Part shown: positions 33,317 through 40,741 of the stretch, piece after piece
Position numbering within the stretch: position 1 is the stretch's first letter
How the letters are laid out: every line of letters begins with the position of its first letter
Assembly: GCA_902475025.1 (NCBI GenBank)
Contig: CABRXX010000014.1
Location: forward strand, 1 to 56,820
DNA from: Merdiplasma sp905207905
GTDB taxonomy: Bacteria > Bacillota > Clostridia > Lachnospirales > Lachnospiraceae
Direction: 5' to 3'
Length of the DNA: 56,820 nt
Position numbers and translations under genes: made by a program
The notes under the pieces: generated by a model
Database searches by the model: none
Seen by the model: only the letters and a program-made list of their open reading frames with translations
Told to the model about the DNA's origin: nothing

Positions 33317-34015
33317 TTGAAACTGTTGATTATTATTCCTGCCTATAATGAGGCGGAGAATATTGAACGGGTAGTAGACAATTTAATACAAAATTATCCC
33401 CAGTATGACTATGTGGTGATCAATGACGGTTCCACAGATGACACCAGAAAGGTCTGCGCAAGGCGGGGATACAATCTGCTGGATCTTCCGGTGAATGTGG
33501 GACTGTCAGGAGCCATCAAAAGCGGAATGCGTTATGCCAATTACTATGGATACGATTATGTTGTGCAGCTGGACGGGGATGGACAGCATGATCCCAAATA
33601 TATCCAGAGCCTGGAGGAGGAGATGGAGCGAACCGGCTGCGATATTGTGATCGGTTCCCGGTTTAAGACAGAGCGCAAGCCCATCAACTCACGAATGATT
33701 GGAAGCCAGATCCTGACCACAGCCATCTGGCTCACCACCAGAGGAAAATATATCGGAGATGTGACTTCCGGGATGCGGCTGTTTAATAAACGGATGATCA
33801 AGCGATTTGGTTATGATATGCATTACAGCCCTGAGCCGGATACGCTGGCCTATCTGCTAAACTGCGGGGTGGATATCCGGGAGGTGCAGGTGACCATGTA
33901 TGAGCGGATTGCCGGAGTCAGCTATCTGGACTTTAAAGGCTCAGCCTGGTATATGATGAAAATGCTGTTTTCTATTCTGTTGTTCCAGTGGTTCCGGAAA
34001 CGATTAAAGGAGTGA
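33317..34015 (+). CDS. Glycosyltransferase family 2, dolichyl-phosphate-mannose-synthase-like
   Basis: A 232-residue GT2 enzyme starting at TTG 33317 with AGGAGG 7 nt upstream. Motifs: KLLIIIPAYNEAENIERVVDNL, VINDGSTDDTRKV, NVGLSGAIKSGMRYA, the metal-binding QLDGDGQHDPKYI and IGSRF. It has no membrane helices of its own. This subfamily typically makes polyprenyl-phosphate sugars, and it is followed 4 bp later by a DUF2304 membrane protein, a pairing seen repeatedly in Firmicutes. The pair may make a lipid-phosphate sugar donor for the GT-C-like proteins encoded upstream. The 157-bp gap before it suggests a separate transcript start. Confidence 0.9.
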   Translation: MKLLIIIPAYNEAENIERVVDNLIQNYPQYDYVVINDGSTDDTRKVCARRGYNLLDLPVNVGLSGAIKSGMRYANYYGYDYVVQLDGDGQHDPKYIQSLEEEMERTGCDIVIGSRFKTERKPINSRMIGSQILTTAIWLTTRGKYIGDVTSGMRLFNKRMIKRFGYDMHYSPEPDTLAYLLNCGVDIREVQVTMYERIAGVSYLDFKGSAWYMMKMLFSILLFQWFRKRLKE

Positions 34016-34019
34016 GAAT

Positions 34020-34487
34020 ATGTCCAACACACTGCGTGTTTTACTGCTGATCGCCGCTGTCTTTGCGGCAGTTTGGATTTTACAGAAGATCCGAAAGCTG
34101 AAGGTGAAGATGGAGGATGCCATTTTCTGGGTGATTTTTGCAGGGGTACTCTGTCTGCTGGGAGTGTTCCCGGAACTGACTTATTGGCTGACAGAACGTG
34201 TGGGGATCCTTTCCCCAGCCAATCTGATTTTCTTGGTGATGATCTTTCTCCTTTTGGAGAAGGTGTTTACCCTATCTATCATCGTGTCTCAGCTGGAAGA
34301 GAAGGTGACCGTGCTTTCCGCGGAGATCGCCCTTCGGAATCATTCGGCGGAGCGGAGGCTGAAGGCTGCGGAGGAAAAAACACAGAAGGATGAGGAAACC
34401 GAGAAGACCGACGGTCCAGAGATATTCAAAGAGCCGGAAGGAGAGGCACACCGGAAATTGTCTGAGAAAAATGAAAACAAAAAGTGA
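34020..34487 (+). CDS. DUF2304 family membrane protein
   Basis: A 155-residue protein with three hydrophobic helices (about residues 5-20, 34-52 and 68-85), then a heptad-like charged coiled coil (LEEKVTVLSAEIALRNHSAERRLKAAEEK) and a hydrophilic tail. The pattern and sequence match DUF2304, a family nearly always found beside dolichyl-phosphate-mannose-synthase-like GT2 genes, as here (4-bp gap). It is likely the membrane anchor or partner of that soluble enzyme; the evidence for this is genomic association only. Confidence 0.87.
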   Translation: MSNTLRVLLLIAAVFAAVWILQKIRKLKVKMEDAIFWVIFAGVLCLLGVFPELTYWLTERVGILSPANLIFLVMIFLLLEKVFTLSIIVSQLEEKVTVLSAEIALRNHSAERRLKAAEEKTQKDEETEKTDGPEIFKEPEGEAHRKLSEKNENKK

Positions 34488-34597
34488 AAGAACAACTTGA
34501 AAACACAGGCGGCAAAGGCAGCCAAATGATGTTTTGGAAAGAATGAAGATAAAGAAACGAACAAAAACAGATTAGAAACAGTGAGAGGAGAGCAAGA

Positions 34598-35398
34598 ATG
34601 TATCAAAACAAAGACCATACCTTTGTGGTCTGTGCCTACAAAGAGAGCATCTATTTGGAGGAATGCGTGCGATCCGTCCTGGGGCAATCTGTAAAATCAG
34701 AGGTGTGCATTGCTACCTCAACACCCAATCAGCAGATTACCGGTATTGCGAAAAAATATGGTCTGCCGGTTTTTGTAAATAATGGGGAAACCGGGATTGC
34801 AGGAGATTGGAACTTTGCCGTATCCTGCGCCAGTACTCCTTTGGTAACCATTGCTCATCAGGATGATGTATACTGCCGAGAGTATGCCGAAAGAATTTTG
34901 GAGGCGTTAAAGCTGTGCAGCCATCCGCTCATTGCCTTTACGGATTACTGGGAGCTGAGAGGCGGAAAAACTGTGAAGAAAAATAAGCTTCTCCAGATCA
35001 AGCGTTTTCTGCTCTTTCCCTTAAAGAGTAAGATTTTTTGGAAAAGCCGTTTTGTGCGCAGACGCATTTTATCATTGGGCTCTGCCATCTGCTGCCCTTC
35101 GGTAACACTGGTGAAGGAAAATTTGTCTCTGCCGGTATTTGAGAATAATATGAAGAGCAATATTGACTGGCAGGCCTGGGAGAAGCTCTCCAGAGAGCGG
35201 GGAGAGTTTGCCTATGTGGACAAACCCTCTATGAAGCACAGGATTCACAGTGAATCCACTACCTCAGAGCTGCTGGCCCAAAGCGCCAGAAAAGAGGAAG
35301 ATCTTCTGATGTACCGGAAGTTCTGGCCGGAGCCGGTGGCCCGGCTGACCGAACGATTTTATCAGGCCGGGGAGAAGTCTAACCGGTTGGATCAGTAA
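34598..35398 (+). CDS. Glycosyltransferase family 2
   Basis: A 266-residue GT2-like enzyme: HTFVVCAYKESIYLEECVRSVLGQS at the start, a shortened nucleotide region (CIATSTPNQQITGIAKKYGLPVFVNN), GIAGDWNFAVSCASTPLVTIAHQDDVY with the metal-binding QDD, and a late H-R-IH motif. AGGAG precedes the ATG. It is the last rightward gene of module 1. Its 3' end overlaps the 3' end of the convergent GT2 gene by 7 bp, and its terminator lies inside that gene. Acceptor and donor cannot be predicted. Confidence 0.87.
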   Translation: MYQNKDHTFVVCAYKESIYLEECVRSVLGQSVKSEVCIATSTPNQQITGIAKKYGLPVFVNNGETGIAGDWNFAVSCASTPLVTIAHQDDVYCREYAERILEALKLCSHPLIAFTDYWELRGGKTVKKNKLLQIKRFLLFPLKSKIFWKSRFVRRRILSLGSAICCPSVTLVKENLSLPVFENNMKSNIDWQAWEKLSRERGEFAYVDKPSMKHRIHSESTTSELLAQSARKEEDLLMYRKFWPEPVARLTERFYQAGEKSNRLDQ

Positions 35399-36327
35399 GT
35401 ATTTAAGAAAAAACAGATCCGAAGAGCCAGGTCTCCGCCCAGAGAGGGGCGGAGCCTTTTTTTATAGCAAAATCTTCGCCACCAGTTAAGAGGAGCGCCT
35501 GTGGGTCCAGTATAAAGGGCAAGGAGCTTTTTGTCGTCAGAAGGAAGCGCTTCCCCATACTCCTGGAAAAAACGGTTTAAGACAAAATGGGTTTCTTTCA
35601 TGGAAGAACCGAAAATGTCCTGTCTGATCCAGTAGGATATGGCAGAGAGAAGTTTGGCATTGCTGGAGGTGACAGCCTCTGCGTGTCTGCGGTATAGAGC
35701 TGTGCAGGTTTCATCGTACAGGATTTTGCCGAAAGCCGCAGCAATCTTCTGCACCCAGCCATCATGAGGAAGGCGAGTGCGGTCAGCAGTTTTCAAAGCT
35801 ATTTTCCGAAGAGATTCATTAATAACCATGGAAAATCCAAAAGCGGGAGTGTAAAATAAAACATCCCGGAAAGTGATGGGAAGCGCCGGCGCAGGGGCCG
35901 GATGCAGAAGGTTTAAGGCCTGATCACAGTAATTGTAGTTGGAAAAGTAGAGAAGAGGCATAGAAGGGTTCTCCTTTTCCAGCATCTGAATCCCGGCTTC
36001 TAATTTATTGGGCAGCCAGACATCGTCCTGATCGCAGAAGGCATAGTAATCGGCGCCTTTGCACTGCTCCAAAAGAAGCCAGAAGCTGCCCATATATCCC
36101 AGATTTTTTTCAGAAGGATTGGGAAGCAGGAAGATTTTTTCGGAAAGCTCCGGGTGTTCTTCTTTATAAGCTGCAAGTAATGATGGGGTCTGGTCAGAAG
36201 AACCGTCGTCCCGTATAAACAGTGTAAAATTTTGATAACTTTGCTGAAAAATACTGTCAAGCTGTTCTTTTAAATAATTTTCACCATTATAAGTGGATAG
36301 TAAAATATGGATTTTCGGAGTGTTCAT
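35392..36327 (-). CDS. Glycosyltransferase family 2, rhamnosyltransferase-like
   Basis: A 311-residue GT2 enzyme on the minus strand. IHILLSTYNGENYLKEQLDSIFQQS, IRDDGSSDQTPSLL, NLGYMGSFWLLLEQ and FCDQDDVWLPNKLE are the hallmarks of the GT2 subgroup that contains many rhamnosyl- and galactosyltransferases. It is co-directional with the GT8 gene (10-bp gap) and shares that gene's promoter. Its C-terminal codons (around KRLRPSLGGDLALR) double, on the opposite strand, as the terminator hairpin of module 1. Confidence 0.9.
   Translation of the reverse strand: MNTPKIHILLSTYNGENYLKEQLDSIFQQSYQNFTLFIRDDGSSDQTPSLLAAYKEEHPELSEKIFLLPNPSEKNLGYMGSFWLLLEQCKGADYYAFCDQDDVWLPNKLEAGIQMLEKENPSMPLLYFSNYNYCDQALNLLHPAPAPALPITFRDVLFYTPAFGFSMVINESLRKIALKTADRTRLPHDGWVQKIAAAFGKILYDETCTALYRRHAEAVTSSNAKLLSAISYWIRQDIFGSSMKETHFVLNRFFQEYGEALPSDDKKLLALYTGPTGAPLNWWRRFCYKKRLRPSLGGDLALRICFFLNTY
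35430..35463 (+). terminator. Rho-independent terminator ending module 1
   Basis: GGTCTCCGCCC (35430-35440), loop AGAGAG, GGGCGGAGCC (35447-35456), then seven Ts. A textbook intrinsic terminator 32 bp after the last rightward module 1 gene, located within the coding end of the convergent gene. Confidence 0.92.
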
Positions 36328-36337
36328 GGCAACCTCA

Positions 36338-37318
36338 TTATTGTTTTTTTCCTATTAATTTGTAATACCGGATCCCGATCCAGCGTGTGAAGGCTTTCCG
36401 GAACCAGGGACAGATCCAGGTGATGCAGTTCAGCAGATGATAACAGAAAAGATACCTTTCTTTCCCAGATATCAGCGGTTCCTCCTTCCAGGGGGATATG
36501 GCTTTGTAATACTCATATACCTTGCGGTAGGGACTGAAATTTCCTTTAAACCAGGGGCGTTCGTCCCCTAAAAAATGGATCATAGAAGGATTTTTTAAAA
36601 CATCCAGGTACGTTTTCCGGGAGACTTCATAGTAGGCGGGCTGATAATGCTTGATGAAATACCGGGGGAAATAGCGCAGCACAGGAGGCAGATTATACCT
36701 ATGGGAAAGGGGAAGGATATGCCCCTTGCAGCAATGGTTCAAAATATCCTGATCCGAATATAACAGATTTCCATTCATGGAAGCATAGTAATCAAAGCAT
36801 TGCTGTTTCAGGTTATTTTTGCGCCAGTAGTTCAGATTGATCAGCATAATCCCCGCATTATAGTATTGCTCCTCCGGTTTCAGGCCGATATATTTTTTCT
36901 GCGCGGGCGGCATGGCTAGTTCTGGAACAGCGGCGAAGGCGTGACCCTCCAGGGCAATAGTTTCCAGAGGAAGGATAGAACCGCTGACGATCACATCGCA
37001 GTCCAGATACAGCACAGTCTCCAAGGTATTTGGAAGATAGTCGGCCATCAGAAGCCGCGCCAGGACAATGGGATGAAAGCCGGAGGTATTAAAGGAGAAG
37101 GGAAAGGCCTTCTCAAAACCGGAGATATCATAGAAGGAAACAGAGCGGCCATAGCCAAGGCACAGATCCGATAAAAGTTTTTTGTTTTCAATATCCAGAT
37201 CCGGCGAAAGGATATGGAGCTTCAGTTTTGTAAAAGTTTTTGTATTTTCCAGCAGGGAGGTCATGGAGATCCCCAGCAGGGAAGTGTAAGAGTTTGTTGC
37301 AATATATACGATATCCAT
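36338..37318 (-). CDS. Glycosyltransferase family 8
   Basis: A 326-residue GT8 enzyme on the minus strand, retaining type. MDIVYIATNSYTSLLGISMTSLL, FHPIVLARLLMADYLP, the metal-binding DxD in VLYLDCDVIV, YYNAGIMLINLNYWR and MIHFLGDERPWFKG are all family features (LgtC/WaaJ-like galactosyl- or glucosyltransferases). The start at 37318 fits the family N-terminus; AAAGGA lies 11 nt upstream, while an in-frame ATG at 37330 abuts that same box and is less likely. The C-terminal region is basic and aromatic, a likely membrane contact. It is the first gene of a two-gene leftward transcript. Confidence 0.9.
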   Translation of the reverse strand: MDIVYIATNSYTSLLGISMTSLLENTKTFTKLKLHILSPDLDIENKKLLSDLCLGYGRSVSFYDISGFEKAFPFSFNTSGFHPIVLARLLMADYLPNTLETVLYLDCDVIVSGSILPLETIALEGHAFAAVPELAMPPAQKKYIGLKPEEQYYNAGIMLINLNYWRKNNLKQQCFDYYASMNGNLLYSDQDILNHCCKGHILPLSHRYNLPPVLRYFPRYFIKHYQPAYYEVSRKTYLDVLKNPSMIHFLGDERPWFKGNFSPYRKVYEYYKAISPWKEEPLISGKERYLFCYHLLNCITWICPWFRKAFTRWIGIRYYKLIGKKQ

Positions 37319-37360
37319 GATAGAATGCATCCTTTATTTTGTAATCCGTTTATATTCCCT

Positions 37361-37388
37361 ATTATAAAGGAAACGAAAGCAAATTCAA
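37361..37388 (-). promoter_or_regulatory. Promoter of the leftward GT8-GT2 pair
   Basis: On the minus strand TTGAAT (37388-37383), 16-bp spacer, perfect TATAAT (37366-37361), 43 bp upstream of the GT8 start. It overlaps the left end of the ImmA/IrrE-like remnant, so the promoter was created or brought in where that gene was truncated. Confidence 0.6.
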
Positions 37389-37534
37389 GTGCTGATATAG
37401 AAGCTTTTACAGAGGAGCTGGATCGGGATCCGGGGATCGTGCTTGGCAGATTGGAGAATGATGGGCTGATTGACTTTAATGACTGGAATATGCGGCCACT
37501 AAGACATAAAGATAGAGTTAGAATGGGAAAGTGA
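37376..37534 (+). pseudogene. C-terminal remnant of an ImmA/IrrE-type (HigA-associated) protein
   Basis: An open frame with no start of its own encodes a tail ending DIEAFTEELDRDPGIVLGRL, ENDGLIDFNDWNMRPLRHK and a short basic end. The IxxFxxELxxxPGIVxGRLxxDG pattern is characteristic of the end of ImmA/IrrE metallopeptidase-domain proteins often fused to HigA-like antitoxins. The HExxH-bearing part and the N-terminal helix-turn-helix are missing; the GT8 gene and its promoter occupy that position. It marks a rearrangement junction between module 1 and the AT-richer module 2. Confidence 0.6.
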
Positions 37535-37551
37535 ATATTTCCCCAATATTG

Positions 37552-37594
37552 AATAGGGCTGGGACTGCTGCAACGTCTTCAGCTCTATTGTTTT
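37552..37594 (+). terminator. Weak terminator-like hairpin after the remnant gene
   Basis: AATAGGGCTG (37552-37561) pairs with CAGCTCTATT (37580-37589) with one mismatch, followed by GTTTTG. It may be the old terminator of the ImmA/IrrE-like gene. The rest of 37535-37732 holds only a promoter candidate. Confidence 0.4.
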
Positions 37595-37638
37595 GCAAAA
37601 GAAATAGTAATGTGTAAATAGAACAAGTGGAGAAATTG

Positions 37639-37667
37639 TTGTTTTATAGAAGCTTTTGTGGTAGGAT
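37639..37667 (+). promoter_or_regulatory. Candidate promoter of polysaccharide module 2
   Basis: TTGTTT (37639-37644), 17 bp, TAGGAT (37662-37667) with an upstream TGG (extended -10). A second option is TTGTGG with TAGAAT 16 bp further. It lies about 65 bp upstream of the first module 2 gene. Confidence 0.35.
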
Positions 37668-37732
37668 ATCCTTGTGTTAGAATGCGTAAAAATAAGACCA
37701 GCAGATTGATATAGAATAATGGTAGATAGAAG

Positions 37733-38791
37733 ATGAAAAAAATCCTTTATTTGATGGCGGTGGATTGGTATTGGATTAAGCAGCGCCCTCAGATTATTGC
37801 ACTGGAACTGAGTAAGGATTACGAAGTGACTGTGGTATATTTGTCAGAAGTATTTCAAAAATTAGAGCTTAGAAAAGAAAAAGATGAGTTGCCGGACAGC
37901 AGACGGGTTCCGGCTATTCCCTTTCGGGATAAACATAAGGCTGCCTGTAGAATACAGAGGCATTTCATGAAAAAGGCAATGGGCAGGCTGGATCAGTATG
38001 ATATGGTTTGGCTGGGATATCCTACGCTGTATAAGTATATTCCGTCAGATTATAAAGGAAAAATCATTTATGACTGCATGGATAACCACGAAGCATTCTG
38101 TGAAGATAAAAAAATTCAGTCAGAGATTCGAAAGAATGAAAAGGAACTGTTAAAGCGAGCGGATATTATTTTTGCTACCAGTCAGTATTTGAAAAATAAA
38201 CTGATGGCTGGAGGAAGGAAAGAAGGTATCTATCTGTCCAGAAACGGCTTTGAGATGAACCGATTGTATCCTCTGAAAAAAGTTCTCAGAAAAGAGTATT
38301 ACAAAATTGGCTATTTTGGTACGATCTCAGAATGGATGGATTTTGAGGCAGTAGAAAAAAGTCTGGAGCGAAATTCCTTGATTCAATATCACTTTATCGG
38401 GCCGGTTCATCAGACGAAACTTCCCTCACATCCGCGGATCATTTTCGAGGGGGTGGTGGAACATCAGCAGCTTTACGAAAAAACAAAGGATTATGATTGC
38501 CTTATTATGCCGTTTCAGATCAATGAAATTATATTGGCAGTAGATCCGGTAAAGCTGTATGAGTATATCAGCTTGGGGAAATGTGTCATATCCGTGGAGT
38601 ATGAGGAGATCAAGCGGTTTGAACCGTATGTGTATTTTTATAAGACTGCAGACGGTTTAGTGGAATTGATAGAGGAACTTACGGAATCAGGTTTTCCGTG
38701 TAAATATACGGAAGAGCAGCAGAGGGAATTTTTGAAGGAAAATTCCTGGGAGAGTCGATGCGATGATGTGATAAGGGTAATGGAGGAATAG
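37733..38791 (+). CDS. GT-B glycosyltransferase, TuaH-like
   Basis: A 352-residue cytoplasmic enzyme resembling TuaH and similar GT1/GT4-fold capsule transferases. It starts ILYLMAVDWYWIKQRPQIIALELSK, has IIYDCMDNHEAFCEDKKI and ADIIFATSQYLKNKL in the acceptor half, then IGYFGTISEWMDFE, and the donor-site pattern LIMPFQINEIILAVDPVKLYEYISLGKCVI, in which the conserved E of KLYEY would contact the donor ribose. Many relatives open with the same phrase 'WxxxxQRPQ'. It is the first gene of the AT-richer module and is followed 3 bp later by the aminotransferase. Confidence 0.87.
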   Translation: MKKILYLMAVDWYWIKQRPQIIALELSKDYEVTVVYLSEVFQKLELRKEKDELPDSRRVPAIPFRDKHKAACRIQRHFMKKAMGRLDQYDMVWLGYPTLYKYIPSDYKGKIIYDCMDNHEAFCEDKKIQSEIRKNEKELLKRADIIFATSQYLKNKLMAGGRKEGIYLSRNGFEMNRLYPLKKVLRKEYYKIGYFGTISEWMDFEAVEKSLERNSLIQYHFIGPVHQTKLPSHPRIIFEGVVEHQQLYEKTKDYDCLIMPFQINEIILAVDPVKLYEYISLGKCVISVEYEEIKRFEPYVYFYKTADGLVELIEELTESGFPCKYTEEQQREFLKENSWESRCDDVIRVMEE

Positions 38792-38794
38792 AAG

Positions 38795-39928
38795 TTGGAT
38801 AATATTTACGTGACAAAAGCTCTTTTGCCGTCTTATGAAGAGTACATTGAAAAAATAAAATCTTTGTGGAAAAGTTCACGAATTACCAATATGGGAGAAT
38901 TTCATAAAGAGCTGGAAATGCAATTGAAAAAGTATTTAAATGCAGCAGAAATTTCTCTCTTTACAAACGGACACATGGCATTGGAGTTAGCCATCCAGGC
39001 TTTTCATATGGAGGGGGAGGTCATTACCACGCCCTTTACTTTTGTTTCCACAACACATGCGATTGTCCGCAATAATTTAATACCGATTTTTTGTGATATA
39101 AATGAAAATGATTACACAATAGATGCAGATAAAATCGAGGCTTTAATAACAGATAAAACAGTTGCTATTTTGCCGGTCCATGTGTATGGTCATATTTGCG
39201 ATAATACAAAAATTGAGCAGTTAGCTAAAAAATATAATTTAAGAGTAATATATGATGCTGCCCATGCTTTTGGCGTGAAAAAAAATGGAGAGAGTGTTAT
39301 TAATTACGGAGATGCATCTATGCTCAGTTTTCATGCAACAAAAGTATTTAATACCGTTGAAGGCGGAGCGGTGATATATAAAGACTTTAAAATAGGAGAG
39401 GAGCTTTATAGGCTGAAAAATTTTGGGATTCGAAATGAGGAGATGGTAGATGGGATTGGCGCTAATGCGAAATTGGATGAATTCCGGGCGGCAATGGGAT
39501 TATGTAATTTGGAGCACGTAGGAGAAGCTATTAAGAAGCGTAAGGTATTATATATAGAGTATTTAAATGGTTTGAGGGAAACTCCAGGGGTTAGATTGTC
39601 TGACATTCCAGAAGATATAGAATATAATTATTCTTATTTTCCGGTATATTTTGATGAAGAGATACTTGGCAGTACATTTAGGAATGATTTATATGATCAT
39701 TTGAAGAAAGAAGGGGTATATACCAGAAAATATTTTTATCCATTAATTTCAGATATGGATTGCTACCGTGGCAGTTATGCTTCATCAGATACACCGATTG
39801 CTCAAAAGGTGGCCAAGGGAATATTAACATTGCCTCTTTATCCTGACTTGCCTAAGCTGGAAGTAGAGCGCATTTGTAAAGAAGTGAAAAAGTTTATCAG
39901 TAATCATAAAAGAGGAATTAGAAAATGA
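38795..39928 (+). CDS. DegT/DnrJ/EryC1-family nucleotide-sugar aminotransferase, VioA-like
   Basis: A 377-residue PLP enzyme starting at TTG 38795 (GGAGG 8 nt upstream). The Schiff-base lysine is Lys183 in SFHATKVFNTVEGGA, with the cofactor motif YDAAHAFGV (153-161) and TTPFTFVSTTHAI. The N-terminal layout (VTKALLPSYEEYIEKI, then SSRITNMGEFHKELE) matches the subgroup that aminates 4-keto-6-deoxy sugars such as dTDP-4-amino-4,6-dideoxyglucose formation by VioA. The dTDP-glucose synthesis genes are not in the window, so the precursor must come from elsewhere. It overlaps the permease gene by 4 bp. Confidence 0.88.
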   Translation: MDNIYVTKALLPSYEEYIEKIKSLWKSSRITNMGEFHKELEMQLKKYLNAAEISLFTNGHMALELAIQAFHMEGEVITTPFTFVSTTHAIVRNNLIPIFCDINENDYTIDADKIEALITDKTVAILPVHVYGHICDNTKIEQLAKKYNLRVIYDAAHAFGVKKNGESVINYGDASMLSFHATKVFNTVEGGAVIYKDFKIGEELYRLKNFGIRNEEMVDGIGANAKLDEFRAAMGLCNLEHVGEAIKKRKVLYIEYLNGLRETPGVRLSDIPEDIEYNYSYFPVYFDEEILGSTFRNDLYDHLKKEGVYTRKYFYPLISDMDCYRGSYASSDTPIAQKVAKGILTLPLYPDLPKLEVERICKEVKKFISNHKRGIRK

Positions 39929-40725
39929 GTTCAATAGCAAATTATTTCAAGGATGTATTTAAAAATCGAAAAGTTTTATGGGACTTGGTGAAAAATGATT
40001 TTAAAGCAAAATACACAAATTCATTATTAGGAATTGCATGGGCATTTCTGGTGCCATTGATTACTATTTTGGTATTGTGGTTTGTTTTTGAAAAAGGATT
40101 CAGAAGCGGCCCAATGAATGGCGTGCCTTTTATTTTATGGTATATTCCGGCATTTTTAGTGTGGAACTTATTTACGGAAGCATTTGGAGCAGCCAGTTCC
40201 TGCTTAACAGATTATTATTATCTTGTCAAAAATTTAAAGTTTAACGTAAGTGTCCTTCCAGCAGTCAGGATTGTATCTTCTAGCTTTGTGCATCTTTTCT
40301 TTATTGGTTTTATATTTGTAATTTATGCGATATATGGGCATATGCCCCGGATTAATAATATACAGATCATTTATTATTTATTTTGTCTGTATGTGTATCT
40401 GGTAGGGCTTACCTGGTTTACCTCTGCATTAGCGGTATTTTCAAAAGATGTATTAAATCTCATTAATTTAGTAGTGCAGGTGGGATTTTGGGCTACTCCT
40501 ATTGTGTGGTCTACAGATGGAATGCCCATGATTGTACAAAACATAGTGAAATTGAATCCAATGTTCTATATTTGCAACGGCTACAGAGAGGCATTCTGTA
40601 CAGATCTTTGGTTTTGGGACAGGCCAATGCTGATGATTTATTTTTGGTGTTTTACACTTATTCAATTAGGGATAGGTATTTATACTTTCCGGAGATTAAA
40701 ACCGCAGTTTGCAGATATGCTGTAG
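39925..40725 (+). CDS. Polysaccharide ABC exporter permease (Wzm/TagG type), module 2
   Basis: A 266-residue ABC-2 membrane protein with about six helices, the N-terminal LVKNDFKAKYTNSLLGIAWAFLVPL and the late WATPIVWSTDGMP with LNPMFYICNGYREAF. This matches the TagG/RgpC/Wzm family. It is only distantly similar to the module 1 permease and is encoded in much more AT-rich DNA, so it is not a recent duplicate. It starts in the aminotransferase stop (ATGA) and is followed 16 bp later by its ATPase. It would export the module 2 glycan. Confidence 0.92.
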   Translation: MSSIANYFKDVFKNRKVLWDLVKNDFKAKYTNSLLGIAWAFLVPLITILVLWFVFEKGFRSGPMNGVPFILWYIPAFLVWNLFTEAFGAASSCLTDYYYLVKNLKFNVSVLPAVRIVSSSFVHLFFIGFIFVIYAIYGHMPRINNIQIIYYLFCLYVYLVGLTWFTSALAVFSKDVLNLINLVVQVGFWATPIVWSTDGMPMIVQNIVKLNPMFYICNGYREAFCTDLWFWDRPMLMIYFWCFTLIQLGIGIYTFRRLKPQFADML

Positions 40726-40741
40726 GAGAGGTTGAAAATTT

